Part shown: piece by piece, positions 30,662 to 38,663 of the stretch
How positions within the stretch are numbered: the first letter of the stretch is position 1
Layout of the letters: every line of letters begins with the position of its first letter
Source of the DNA: Alphaproteobacteria bacterium
Lineage (GTDB): Bacteria > Pseudomonadota > Alphaproteobacteria > Rhodospirillales > WMHbin7
DNA length: 60,301 nt
Assembly: GCA_015231795.1 (NCBI GenBank)
Contig: JADGAX010000011.1
Span: 1-60,301, forward strand
Reading direction: 5' to 3'
Notes under the pieces: model-generated
Databases searched by the model: none
Told to the model about the DNA's origin: nothing
Seen by the model: the letters and a program-made list of their open reading frames with translations, nothing else
Program-made: the position numbers and the translations under genes

Positions 30662-30690
30662 ACTGTAACGCATGACGCGACAGATGGCAA
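30662..30690 (-). promoter_or_regulatory. Promoter of higBA
   Basis: On the minus strand TTGCCA (30685-30690), a 17-bp spacer and TACAGT (30662-30667) lie directly upstream of the higB ATG (30656). The expected start of transcription, about 7 nt past the -10 box, falls at the start codon. Confidence 0.6.
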
Positions 30691-30700
30691 TTGGTCTCGC

Positions 30701-31696
30701 TCACATCCCCTGGCTGGTCAGCACGCGGTCGGGCGGCGGGAAGCCGTCCCAGAAGGCTTTGATGTTCACGATCACCTTCTCGCCCATGTCGGCGCGGCTT
30801 TCGATCGTGGCCGAGGCCAGATGCGGCAGCAGCACCACATTGTCGAGCGCCAGCAGCTTCGGATTCACCGCAGGCTCGTGCTCGAAAACGTCCAGTCCGG
30901 CGCCCGCCAATTCGCCTTTGATCAGCATGCGGGTCAGCGTGTCTTCGTCCACCACCTCGCCTCTCGAGACATTGACCAGATAGGCGTGTGGTTGCAGCAG
31001 CTTCAGTCGTCTGGCCGACAACAGGTGATAGGTCGAAGGTGTGTGCGGACAATGGATCGAGACGATGTCCATGCGGGCCAGCATCTGGTCCAGGCTTTCC
31101 CACCAGGTGGCTTCCAATTCGGCCTCGATCTCGGGATGAACGCGGTTGCGGTTGTGGTAGTGCACCGAGATGCCGAAACCCTTGGCGCGTCTGGCCACCG
31201 CCTGGCCGATGCGCCCCAGGCCGATGATGCCCAGACGTTTGCCCCAAATGCGGTGGCCCAGCATGAAGGTGGGACTCCAGCCGTCCCACTTGCCCGATCG
31301 CATCAGGCGCTCGCCCTCGGCCAGACGCCTAGGCACCGACAAGATCAAGGCCATCGTCATGTCGGCCGTGTCCTCGGTCAGCACATCGGGCGTGTTGGTG
31401 ACCAGGATGCCCTTCTCATGGGCCTTCAATAGGTCGATATGGTCGATGCCGGTGCCATAATTGGCGATCAGGCGCAGATTTGGCCCGGCGGCTTCCAGAA
31501 TTCCGGCGTCCAGCCGGTCCGTCACCGTGGGGACCAGAACATCGGCTTCCTGCATGGCCCGGATCAGTTCGGCCTTGCCCAGGGCCTGTCCGGTCAGATT
31601 CAGGCGCAAGTCGAACAATTCCATCATCCGGGTTTCCACGGAGGCGGGCAGCTTGCGGGTGACGACGACGATAGGGCGCTTGGGCAACATAGGCAT
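30701..31696 (-). CDS. D-2-hydroxyacid dehydrogenase (glyoxylate reductase-like)
   Basis: The 331-residue protein has the D-isomer dehydrogenase layout: an outer catalytic domain (VVVTRKLPASV, LIANYGTGIDHID) and a Rossmann domain with GIIGLGRIGQAVARRAKGFG. The catalytic Arg is in VNVSRGEVVDEDTL, Glu in VFEHEPAVNPKLL and His in LLPHLASAT. It should reduce glyoxylate or hydroxypyruvate with NAD(P)H. The precise substrate is not fixed by sequence. It stands alone; higBA sits directly downstream. Confidence 0.92.
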   Translation of the reverse strand: MPMLPKRPIVVVTRKLPASVETRMMELFDLRLNLTGQALGKAELIRAMQEADVLVPTVTDRLDAGILEAAGPNLRLIANYGTGIDHIDLLKAHEKGILVTNTPDVLTEDTADMTMALILSVPRRLAEGERLMRSGKWDGWSPTFMLGHRIWGKRLGIIGLGRIGQAVARRAKGFGISVHYHNRNRVHPEIEAELEATWWESLDQMLARMDIVSIHCPHTPSTYHLLSARRLKLLQPHAYLVNVSRGEVVDEDTLTRMLIKGELAGAGLDVFEHEPAVNPKLLALDNVVLLPHLASATIESRADMGEKVIVNIKAFWDGFPPPDRVLTSQGM

Positions 31697-31748
31697 CTCC
31701 CTGAAAAGCCTTCTTAAGGGCTATATAGGGATAATCTAAGCCTAAATC

Positions 31749-31779
31749 TTGACTCTCTGGAAGAAGGGACGGCTATTAT
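31749..31779 (+). promoter_or_regulatory. Candidate promoter for the SH3 gene
   Basis: TTGACT (31749-31754) and TATTAT (31774-31779) have a 19-bp spacer, slightly long. The start codon lies about 40 bp downstream. Confidence 0.4.
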
Positions 31780-31818
31780 GGCCCCTGTCCTGAAACCGGG
31801 GGGAGCGCAGGGTCCTCA

Positions 31819-32337
31819 GTGCCTATGCCGTCGCGACGATTATTGTTCATTGTTTTGCTGGCGCTAGCCGTCATGGCGGGAATATCGGTTCCCGCCCTGG
31901 CGCAGCAATCGGCCAGCGGCTTGCCCTTGCCGCGTTTCGTGTCTTTGCGGGCGGAAGAGGTCAATTTGCGCACCGGACCCGGCGTGCGCTATCCCATCGA
32001 ATGGGTGATCACCAAGCGCGAACTGCCGGTTGAGATCATTGCCGAGTTCGATACCTGGCGTAAAATCCGCGATGCCCAGGGCACCGATGGCTGGGTGCAT
32101 CAAACCATGCTGACCGGCAGGCGCACCATGCTGGTGATCGGCAACGGCATCCGCAAGCTAAGGCGTTCCGACTCCGACGAAGCGGCGCCCCTGGCCAATG
32201 TCGAATCTGGGGTCATCGGTCGCCTGCTGCAATGTCCCCGCAACAGTCAATTCTGCCGCGTCGAAGTCGATGGATATCAAGGCTGGCTGAAACGCGATGA
32301 ATTCTGGGGCGTCTATTCTGGCGAATATATAGAATAG
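31819..32337 (+). CDS. Exported SH3-domain protein
   Basis: The start is either GTG 31819 or ATG 31825 (MPSRRLLFIV). The roughly 170-residue protein has a signal peptide ending VPALA. A bacterial SH3 region follows (RAEEVNLRTGPGVRYPIEWV, VEIIAEFDTWRKIRDAQGTDGWVHQTML), plus a second SH3-like half (GVIGRLLQCPRNSQFCRVEVDGYQGWLKRDEFWGVY). Such proteins act in the periplasm, often near peptidoglycan. It precedes the structured region at 32.36-32.53 kb. Confidence 0.88.
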   Translation: MPMPSRRLLFIVLLALAVMAGISVPALAQQSASGLPLPRFVSLRAEEVNLRTGPGVRYPIEWVITKRELPVEIIAEFDTWRKIRDAQGTDGWVHQTMLTGRRTMLVIGNGIRKLRRSDSDEAAPLANVESGVIGRLLQCPRNSQFCRVEVDGYQGWLKRDEFWGVYSGEYIE

Positions 32338-32360
32338 CTTGATAAATAACTTGGTGTGAT

Positions 32361-32526
32361 TGTCGTCACTTTCAGCTTGTGACTTGGATCACTTCGAAGA
32401 TCCTCGGAACCTGCGAGAATTCTCCTCAGTTCCAAGAGACAAGGCTTTCGGAAGTTTCCGTCCTCCAACGATCCGAAAGCCCGGAACCGCAAAGCCGCCG
32501 GAAGTCCTACCGGCGGTTTTCGCTTT
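32361..32526 (+). ncRNA. Candidate structured small RNA with terminator
   Basis: A series of hairpins follows the SH3 stop: GTCAC/GTGAC (32365-32369 and 32379-32383), GGATC/GATCC (32386-32390 and 32399-32403) and GGAAC/GTTCC (32406-32410 and 32429-32433, enclosing GAGAATTCTC). Then come a perfect 10-bp stem GGCTTTCGGA/TCCGAAAGCC (32443-32452 and 32472-32481) and a terminator hairpin. No credible gene lies in it. It could be an independent small RNA or a structured 3' UTR of the SH3 gene. No Rfam family is recognised. The 5' end is uncertain. Confidence 0.55.
32491..32520 (+). terminator. Rho-independent terminator of the small-RNA region
   Basis: CCGCCGG (32495-32501) and CCGGCGG (32510-32516) form a GC stem extended by AAAG/TTTT. 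A T-rich tail follows (TTTTCGCTTTTTA). It also faces the convergent VapC gene. Confidence 0.85.
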
Positions 32527-32913
32527 TTATGCCCTGATGACCTTGACTTCGATGTCCAGATTCAAGCCGCTCCAAGCCCGGTCGGCGGTCAGGGCGGGAA
32601 CCTGAAGCGAGCGCGCCAAAGCCAAGCAAGCGCGGTCCCCCAAAGAAAGCCCCGCATGGCGAGTAAAGGGAAGCAAGGCGGCTGTGGCCAACGCCAGATT
32701 ATCGTCGAAGGCAACGACCCGAAGAGGCAGGCCAGTCAATATTGATCGCGCCGTTTCTTCGGGCATGCCGATGCGGATGAGCACGCATGCTGTCTCGGAC
32801 AGGTTGACGGCGGAGATCACCGCCTCGCCTAGGTAGGCCAGAACAACGTCGGCGCCCGGTTCATCGTTCAGGAAAGCCAGCAGAGCCGAGGCATCGAGAA
32901 CCGTTTCAGCCAC
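32527..32913 (-). CDS. vapC: PIN-domain toxin, VapC family (second copy)
   Basis: The 128-residue PIN protein starts ETVLDASALLAFLNDEPGAD (first acidic residue). It has the central E in AVNLSETACVLI and the late acidic residues in GLSLGDRACLALARSL and ALTADRAW. It is a different VapC clade from the gene at 12632. It overlaps its AbrB-type antitoxin by eight bases. It should act as an endoribonuclease when freed. Confidence 0.9.
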   Translation of the reverse strand: MAETVLDASALLAFLNDEPGADVVLAYLGEAVISAVNLSETACVLIRIGMPEETARSILTGLPLRVVAFDDNLALATAALLPFTRHAGLSLGDRACLALARSLQVPALTADRAWSGLNLDIEVKVIRA

Positions 32914-33154
32914 GAAGCTGTTCCTCGCGACGTTCGGCGATCAACTGGTCGGCCAGCGACGATTGGCCTTTGGCATAGCGTTTGACGGCATCCTTGGCCC
33001 GTTGGATGGACTTCTCGACGCTTAGAATGTGCAATTCGTCACCATCGACGCGCAGCATCACGTCGTCGCCGGGTTTGATGCCCATGGCCTTTCGGAAACT
33101 GGCAGGGATCACCAGCCGTCCACTTTCGCCAAGTCGCGCCATTGTTTCGTTCAT
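32906..33154 (-). CDS. vapB: AbrB/SpoVT-type antitoxin (VapB)
   Basis: The start at 33154 (MNETMARLGESG) has GGAG eight bases upstream. The 82-residue protein has the swapped-hairpin AbrB domain (RLVIPASFRKAMGIKPGDDVMLRVDGDELHI). A charged helical tail (QSSLADQLIAERREEQLRG) follows to bind the toxin. It is first in the pair and probably represses the operon. Confidence 0.9.
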   Translation of the reverse strand: MNETMARLGESGRLVIPASFRKAMGIKPGDDVMLRVDGDELHILSVEKSIQRAKDAVKRYAKGQSSLADQLIAERREEQLRG

Positions 33155-33221
33155 TCGCCACACTCCATGAATAATGGCGGAATGTTAGCATATTGGCGCA
33201 AATTGGTCCAGATGGCTGGAG

Positions 33222-34103
33222 CTAGAGGTTATCCGTCTTGGCCCATAGTTTCTGCATCCAGAACCACTGTTCGGGGCGTTCCTTGATCCAAACTTCGAAC
33301 TGGCTGGCCACTTGCTGGGTTAAGACCTGCAGCACGTCATGCGTGGCGTCGCCCTTTTGCGGTTCGATGGGTTGGGCCAGGGTGGCGCGGAAATGCGCCC
33401 CGCTGATGCGCTCCATGCGCGTGCAGATGATGGGGGCGCCAAAGCGCCTGGCCAGCAGGGCCGCCGTATGGGCGATGCGCGCCTGGCCGCCCAAAAGATC
33501 GACCGGCAATGTGTCGGAATAGCGATGATCGGTCAAAAAGCCGATATAGCCGCCCTTGGACAGATGGCGCATCACATCGCGCATGCCGACATGGCTTTTG
33601 GCGATATAGGTGACGCCCTTGGTGGGCCTTAACTGCTGAACCAAGTCGCGCACATGGGGATTGTTGGGGGCGCGGTAGAGCAGCAGGATATGGCCGCCCA
33701 ACCGGTCCATGACCAGGGGGAACAGTTCCCAATTGCCCAAATGGGCCGCCACGAAGACGCAACCTTTGCCCAGCGATTTGACGCGGTCGAAATTTTCCGC
33801 GCCGGCAATCTGGATGCGTTCCGGATCGTCGGCCAGCCTGCGCAGATGGGGATATTCGAAAACCACCCGGCCCAGATTAGCCCAGATGGCGGGCAGCAGG
33901 CGCTTGGCTTCGTCTTCTGGGAAAACCCGCATCAGATTGCCAAGCGCTACTTGGCTTGGCCTGCCTGCCAGGGGGCCAAGGCGCGACATCAGCTTGGCCC
34001 CGAGATTCGACGAGGCGTCCAGGCTAAGCGGTCGAAGGCCGCCAATCAGAGTTCGAAGGCCCAGCTCTTCCAGCCGGTAACGAAAAGAACGAAAATCCGC
34101 CAT
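33222..34103 (-). CDS. Lipid A biosynthesis acyltransferase (LpxL/HtrB family)
   Basis: The start at 34103 (MADFRSFRYRLEELG) gives 293 residues, just after the elbB stop. The H-x4-E catalytic motif is in VAAHLGNWELFPLV, followed by LLYRAPNNPHVRDLV and FLTDHRYSDTLPVDLLGG, and near the end PEQWFWMQKLW. These enzymes add a secondary acyl chain to lipid A at the inner membrane. It sits next to the glycan locus (34.9 kb on), consistent with LPS assembly. Whether it is LpxL or LpxM type is undecided. Confidence 0.9.
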   Translation of the reverse strand: MADFRSFRYRLEELGLRTLIGGLRPLSLDASSNLGAKLMSRLGPLAGRPSQVALGNLMRVFPEDEAKRLLPAIWANLGRVVFEYPHLRRLADDPERIQIAGAENFDRVKSLGKGCVFVAAHLGNWELFPLVMDRLGGHILLLYRAPNNPHVRDLVQQLRPTKGVTYIAKSHVGMRDVMRHLSKGGYIGFLTDHRYSDTLPVDLLGGQARIAHTAALLARRFGAPIICTRMERISGAHFRATLAQPIEPQKGDATHDVLQVLTQQVASQFEVWIKERPEQWFWMQKLWAKTDNL

Positions 34104-34108
34104 GCTGC

Positions 34109-34768
34109 CTACCGGATCATCCCCACCAAGGTCTTGATGGTGTTCTCGGCCCCCTGGGCGATCTGGCCGATAGTGGCGTCCAGCATGTAACAAGGGCTGG
34201 TTGCCAGCTTGAGAACGGGGTCCACCACCACCTCGCCATGGCCGCGGGCATGATGCTTTCCGCCCATTTTCTCAATGGCTTGCGCGGTTGAGGCGTCATC
34301 GCCGATGGTCACGTCGCCGCCATGCAGGATGCGAGCTATCAGGGCCGGGGCGATGCACAGGGCGCCAATCGGCTTTTCGGCCGCATGCATCGATTTGACC
34401 GCCTTCTCGACATCCGGGTCGACGGCGCAATCGGGGCCGTCAAAGGCGAAACCGCACAAATTCTTGGCCGCCCCGAAGCCGCCCGGAAAGACCAGGGCGT
34501 CGAATTGGGCGGCGTCGAAGGCGCTGAGAGGGGCGATTTTGCCCCTCGCGATCCTGGCCGATTCGGCCAGAACATTGCGGGTTTCCTGACTTTCCTGGCC
34601 GGTCAGATGGTTCACCACATGATGTTGGGCGATGTCGGGCGCAAAGCAGGCATAGCTGCCGCCCAGCCTGTCGATGGCCAGAAGCGTCAGCACCGCTTCG
34701 TGGATTTCCGCCCCGTCATAGACCCCGCAGCCTGACAGCACGACGGCAAAGGCTGGTTTCTTGCTCAT
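34109..34768 (-). CDS. elbB: Isoprenoid biosynthesis glyoxalase ElbB
   Basis: The start at 34768 (MSKKPAFAVVLSGCG) has GGGGAGG upstream; the 219-residue length is normal. The DJ-1/PfpI-like fold shows VVLSGCGVYDGAEIHEA, FAPDIAQHHVVNHLTG, FDALVFPGGFGAAKNL and the KPIGALCIAPALIA nucleophile elbow with Cys. ElbB has weak glyoxalase activity and a reported link to isoprenoid synthesis. It overlaps nothing upstream; the acyltransferase gene follows six bases later. Confidence 0.93.
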   Translation of the reverse strand: MSKKPAFAVVLSGCGVYDGAEIHEAVLTLLAIDRLGGSYACFAPDIAQHHVVNHLTGQESQETRNVLAESARIARGKIAPLSAFDAAQFDALVFPGGFGAAKNLCGFAFDGPDCAVDPDVEKAVKSMHAAEKPIGALCIAPALIARILHGGDVTIGDDASTAQAIEKMGGKHHARGHGEVVVDPVLKLATSPCYMLDATIGQIAQGAENTIKTLVGMIR

Positions 34769-34874
34769 GAAAGCCTCCCCGGCTGAAATTTGCAGGCTGA
34801 GAAAAGCATGTTCCCCCGCCAAAAAGCAAGGGTCCGGGCTTGTTTGGGGGGGAGTCTGGCTCTATAAACCCCGC

Positions 34875-35900
34875 ATGCGCATCGTCATGGTCGATGATTC
34901 AGTTCCCTTCGACGGCTACACCTCGGGCCACCAGCCTTTGGGCGGGGCCGAAAAGGCGTTTGCGTCGCTGGCTTCCGCTTTGGCGATGAAGGGCCACGAG
35001 GTTCGGGCCTTTAACCGTTGCCGCTTCAAGATGACCATCGAAGGCGCCAAATGGGAGCCATGGGAACAGCCCAGGCCCTTCGATGCCGATCTCTTGATCG
35101 CCTGGCGCAAGCTGGGCCTGTTGACCTCGGTGCGCCAAGCCGCCAAGCGCCTGCTGTGGGTGGCGGCCAGCCCTGGTTATCTGGAACGCCCGGCCAACCG
35201 CGAAATGATCGAATCGACCGGCGCCAAACTGGTCTTTCAAAGCAAGGCCCAACTGGCCGGGTTCAAAAGCTGGAAAGGGGCCGGCGGAGCCGTTATCGCG
35301 CCCGGCGTGCGCTCGGAATATCAGTACGAAGCCGCCATTCAGCCCGTTCAGCCGCCGCTGGCCATTTGCACCACCCATCCTCTGCACGGCATGGACTGGT
35401 TGTTGGACCTGTGGCCGAAGGTGCGCGCCAGGGTGCCCGAGGCCAGGCTGGCCCTCTATTCGGCGGCGCTCGACAAGGGGCGCCAGGGCGCCGATGTACC
35501 CCCAGACATACGCCCCATCCTGGACAAGGCCGTGGGGTTGGAATGCCAGGGCGTGGTGATAGAACGTCCGTTGGGCGATCACGATATGCCAAGCGTTTGG
35601 CGCCAGGCGCGCGTGCATCTGTTTCCCGGCCATGCCGATGACTGGCTGGCGACCACGCTTTCGGAATCGCAGGCTTCGGGCATTCCCGGCGTCGCCAGGC
35701 CCCTGGGCGCAGCACCCGAGCGCTTGCAAGACGGGCAGACGGGGCAACTGGTTCCCGATGCCGACGCCTTCGCCAACGTCGCCGCCGAAATCATGAGCAA
35801 CGATCAATTGTTCTGGTCGATGAGCCGGGACGCCAAGATCCATCAGGCCGGTCGCGGCTGGGACGTGGCGGCGACCGAGGTCGAGGCCTTGGCGAAATGA
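34875..35900 (+). CDS. Glycosyltransferase, group-1-like (paralogue of 37614 gene)
   Basis: The start at 34875 (MRIVMVDDSVPFDGY) gives 341 residues. PLGGAEKAFASLASALA at the N-terminus and the C-terminal HLFPGHADDWLATTLSESQASGIPGVA region fit a GT-B fold of the GT4 class, including the nucleotide-binding loop before LVPDADAFAN. It is clearly related to the gene at 37614 (shared PLGGAE and MDWLLDLW regions). It opens the run of overlapping glycan genes and ends ATGA-coupled to the GT9 gene. Donor and acceptor are unknown. Confidence 0.85.
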   Translation: MRIVMVDDSVPFDGYTSGHQPLGGAEKAFASLASALAMKGHEVRAFNRCRFKMTIEGAKWEPWEQPRPFDADLLIAWRKLGLLTSVRQAAKRLLWVAASPGYLERPANREMIESTGAKLVFQSKAQLAGFKSWKGAGGAVIAPGVRSEYQYEAAIQPVQPPLAICTTHPLHGMDWLLDLWPKVRARVPEARLALYSAALDKGRQGADVPPDIRPILDKAVGLECQGVVIERPLGDHDMPSVWRQARVHLFPGHADDWLATTLSESQASGIPGVARPLGAAPERLQDGQTGQLVPDADAFANVAAEIMSNDQLFWSMSRDAKIHQAGRGWDVAATEVEALAK

Positions 35901-36856
35901 GAATCCTGTTCATCACAGCGACGCGCATCGGCGATGCCGTGCTTTCCACCGGTCTGCTGGATCATCTGATCCGACAGCATCCCGAAGCCAGGGTGACGGT
36001 GGCCTGCGGACCCGATGCCGCCCCCCTGTTCGCCGAGATGCCCAATCTGGACCGCCTGATCCCCATGCCCAAGGAACGCTGGTCGATGCATTGGGTGCGC
36101 CTGTGGTGGGCTTGCGTGAACATCCACTGGGATCTGGTGGTGGATTTGCGCAAGTCGGTGGTGGCTTACATTTTGTCATCGACCAATCGTTACACCCTGG
36201 CCAACAGCAAGGAACCCGTGCATCGGGTGCGCCTGATCGCCGATGTCATGGGTCTGCCCGAAACGCCGATGCCGCACATCTGGATCAAGGACGAACGCAG
36301 GGTCGAAGCAGCCGGGTTGCTGCCCAACCGCCGCCCGGTTCTGGCCGTGGGGCCAACCACCAATTGGGTGGCCAAGACCTGGCGGGCCGAGAATTTCGTG
36401 GCGTTGATCGAACGCTTGACGGGTCCATCGGGCATCTTGCCCGGAGCGCAGGTGGCGGTTTTCGGAGCGCCCCATGAGCGGCACCAGGCCCAGCCGGTGA
36501 TCGACGCCTTGCCCGCAGATCAGGTGATCGATCTGGTGGGCAAGATCGATCTGCTGACCGTTTACGCCTGCCTGGAGCGCTGCGCCTTCTATGTCGGCAA
36601 CGATTCGGCCCTGATGCATCTGGCCGCTGCGTCAGGCATTCCCACCCTGGGGCTGTTCGGCCCCAGTTCGGAAGTTTTCTATGCGCCCTGGGGCTGGTAT
36701 GCCGCCGTGGCCCGCACGCAAGAATCCTTCGACACCATCTTTCCGAAAGACTTCGACCACCGCAGTTCCGGCACGTTGATGGATAGCCTGACCGTCGACG
36801 CGGCGGAAGGCGAAGCCAGAAGGCTGTGGGCGCGGGCGACTGCGAGGGCGGCATGA
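35897..36856 (+). CDS. Glycosyltransferase family 9 (heptosyltransferase-like)
   Basis: The 319-residue protein shows RILFITATRIGDAVLSTGLL at the N-terminus and RRPVLAVGPTTNWVAKTWRAE in the middle. It also has YVGNDSALMHLAAASGIPTLGLFGPS, the GT9 nucleotide-heptose binding signature. GT9 enzymes add heptose or related sugars to the LPS core. It overlaps both neighbours by four bases (ATGA). The donor could be a hexose instead. Confidence 0.92.
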   Translation: MRILFITATRIGDAVLSTGLLDHLIRQHPEARVTVACGPDAAPLFAEMPNLDRLIPMPKERWSMHWVRLWWACVNIHWDLVVDLRKSVVAYILSSTNRYTLANSKEPVHRVRLIADVMGLPETPMPHIWIKDERRVEAAGLLPNRRPVLAVGPTTNWVAKTWRAENFVALIERLTGPSGILPGAQVAVFGAPHERHQAQPVIDALPADQVIDLVGKIDLLTVYACLERCAFYVGNDSALMHLAAASGIPTLGLFGPSSEVFYAPWGWYAAVARTQESFDTIFPKDFDHRSSGTLMDSLTVDAAEGEARRLWARATARAA

Positions 36857-37614
36857 CCAAACCCAGCCTGTCCGCAGTGGTCAGCGTGAAGAACGAAGAA
36901 CGCCAATTGGCGGATTGCCTAGCTTGTTTGAAATTCGCCGACGAAATCGTGGTGCTGCTCGACAAATGCACCGACGGCTCGAAGGCGATCGCAAAAACAT
37001 TCACTGACCGGGTGATCGAGGGCGACTGGGCGAAGGAAGGCGAACGCCGGAACGCCGCCATCGCGGCCTGCGCCAAAGATTGGGTGCTGGAAGTCGATGC
37101 CGACGAACGGGTGACAGAGGCCCTGGCCCGCGAAATCCGCGCCATCATCGAAGCCACGCCCTTCGACTGGCACGAAATTCCGGTCGACAATTACGTGGGC
37201 GCGCGCTTGGTGCGTCATGGCTGGGGAGCCTCTTTCGGCAAGGCGGCCTATCCCGGCTTGTTCAAGCGGGGCGTCAAAACCTGGGGGCCTGAGCGCGTGC
37301 ATCCGTCGCTTTCCTGGCGCGGACGCAAGGGGCCAATGCTGAAGGAACGGCTGGTGCATTACGTGGACCGCAATCTGTCCGACATGCTCAAGCGCCTGGA
37401 CAGTTATTCTACCGCCAAGGCCAAGGACCTGCGAGACAAGGGCGAAACCTGGGGCGGCACGGGTCGCAATGTCGTTCGTTTTCTGTCGCGCTTCTTCAAA
37501 TGCTATGTCAGGCGCAAGGGATATCGCGAAGGCGGCTATGGGCTGATGGTCGCCTTGTGCGCGGGCCTCTATCCGCTGGTGTCGCATCTGAAGGCCAAAC
37601 TGGAGAAAGAGTAA
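36853..37614 (+). CDS. Glycosyltransferase family 2 (WaaE/LgtF-like)
   Basis: The start at 36853 (MTKPSLSAVVSVKNEE) overlaps the previous stop. The 253-residue GT-A protein has LSAVVSVKNEERQLADCLACL, the EIVVLLDKCTDGS loop and VLEVDADERVTEALAREI (DxD region). In this short GT2 subgroup EVDADER is typical of WaaE/KdtX enzymes that glucosylate LPS heptose. It ends TAATG-coupled to the next gene. Confidence 0.9.
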   Translation: MTKPSLSAVVSVKNEERQLADCLACLKFADEIVVLLDKCTDGSKAIAKTFTDRVIEGDWAKEGERRNAAIAACAKDWVLEVDADERVTEALAREIRAIIEATPFDWHEIPVDNYVGARLVRHGWGASFGKAAYPGLFKRGVKTWGPERVHPSLSWRGRKGPMLKERLVHYVDRNLSDMLKRLDSYSTAKAKDLRDKGETWGGTGRNVVRFLSRFFKCYVRRKGYREGGYGLMVALCAGLYPLVSHLKAKLEKE

Positions 37615-38648
37615 TGGCGCGCATTTTGATGGCCGATGATGGAATCGCCTTTGACGGCACGACGCCCGAGAAGGGGCCGTTGGGCGGCGCCGAAAGCTCC
37701 TTCGTCAATCTGGCCGAAACCTTGGCCCAGCGCGGCCATTCGGTCGAGGTGCGCAACAAATGCGAGCGCGACATTGATCACAAGGGCGTCGCCTGGCGCA
37801 GGATCGATCAGCCCTGGCCGGAAACCGCCGACCTCTATGTCGCCAATCGGGGCGACAAAATGATCCTGCGCATGCCTGGTGCACGCAAAACCATTTTCTG
37901 GACCCACAATCCCGCCACTTACATGATGAAGTGGCGCTATTTGTGGAAGATGGCCGTCAAGCGTCCTGACATCGTTTTTATCGGCACCTATCACGCCACC
38001 ACCTATCCGGCCTGGGCGCCGGGCGGCAAGCGGGTGGTCATTCCTTACGGCATTCCCGAGATGTTCCGTTCCGCCGAACCCGGCAGGGAAGTGCCGCCGC
38101 CCAGAGCGGTCTTTACCTCCAATCCGCTGCGCTCATTGGATTGGCTACTCGACTTGTGGGCCAATCGGATTCAGCCCAAGGTGCCGACTGCTGAGTTGCA
38201 TGTTTTTTCGGGCGCCGCCACCTATGGATCGGTGGGTGATTCGAAAGCCGACGCCATGCAAAAGGTGCTGGCCAGGGCGCAATCCTTGAAGGAGAAGGGC
38301 GTGGTATTGCGCGGCCCGGTTCCCAAGGCACAATTGGTCGATGAATTCAGAACCGCGCGTTGTCTGCTTTACAAGGGCGACATCAACGAAACCTTCTGTC
38401 TGGCCGTGGGCGAAGCCCAGGCCATGGGTGTGCCCGCCGTGGTGCAGCCCATCGGTTCGGTGGTGGAGCGGGTGGTGGATGGCCGCACGGGCCATATCGC
38501 CGCCAGCGACGAGGCTTTCGCCGATGCCGCTGTCAAGCTCTTGGCGGATGAGGCGCATTGGCGCACACTGCACGATGGCGCGTTGGCGCTGCAGCGGCGC
38601 TGGGGCTGGCAAGATGCCGCCCAGGCTTTCGAATCTTTGCTGCCGTAA
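37614..38648 (+). CDS. Glycosyltransferase, group-1-like (paralogue of 34875 gene)
   Basis: The start at 37614 (MARILMADDGIAFDGTT) overlaps the previous stop (TAATG). The 344-residue GT-B protein has PLGGAESSFVNLAETLAQRG at the N-terminus. The donor half shows SNPLRSLDWLLDLWAN and YKGDINETFCLAVGEAQAMG followed by PAVVQPIGSVVERVVDGRTG, typical of GT4. It is a diverged duplicate of the gene at 34875. Confidence 0.87.
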   Translation: MARILMADDGIAFDGTTPEKGPLGGAESSFVNLAETLAQRGHSVEVRNKCERDIDHKGVAWRRIDQPWPETADLYVANRGDKMILRMPGARKTIFWTHNPATYMMKWRYLWKMAVKRPDIVFIGTYHATTYPAWAPGGKRVVIPYGIPEMFRSAEPGREVPPPRAVFTSNPLRSLDWLLDLWANRIQPKVPTAELHVFSGAATYGSVGDSKADAMQKVLARAQSLKEKGVVLRGPVPKAQLVDEFRTARCLLYKGDINETFCLAVGEAQAMGVPAVVQPIGSVVERVVDGRTGHIAASDEAFADAAVKLLADEAHWRTLHDGALALQRRWGWQDAAQAFESLLP

Positions 38649-38663
38649 AGGGGATAAGCGGGA

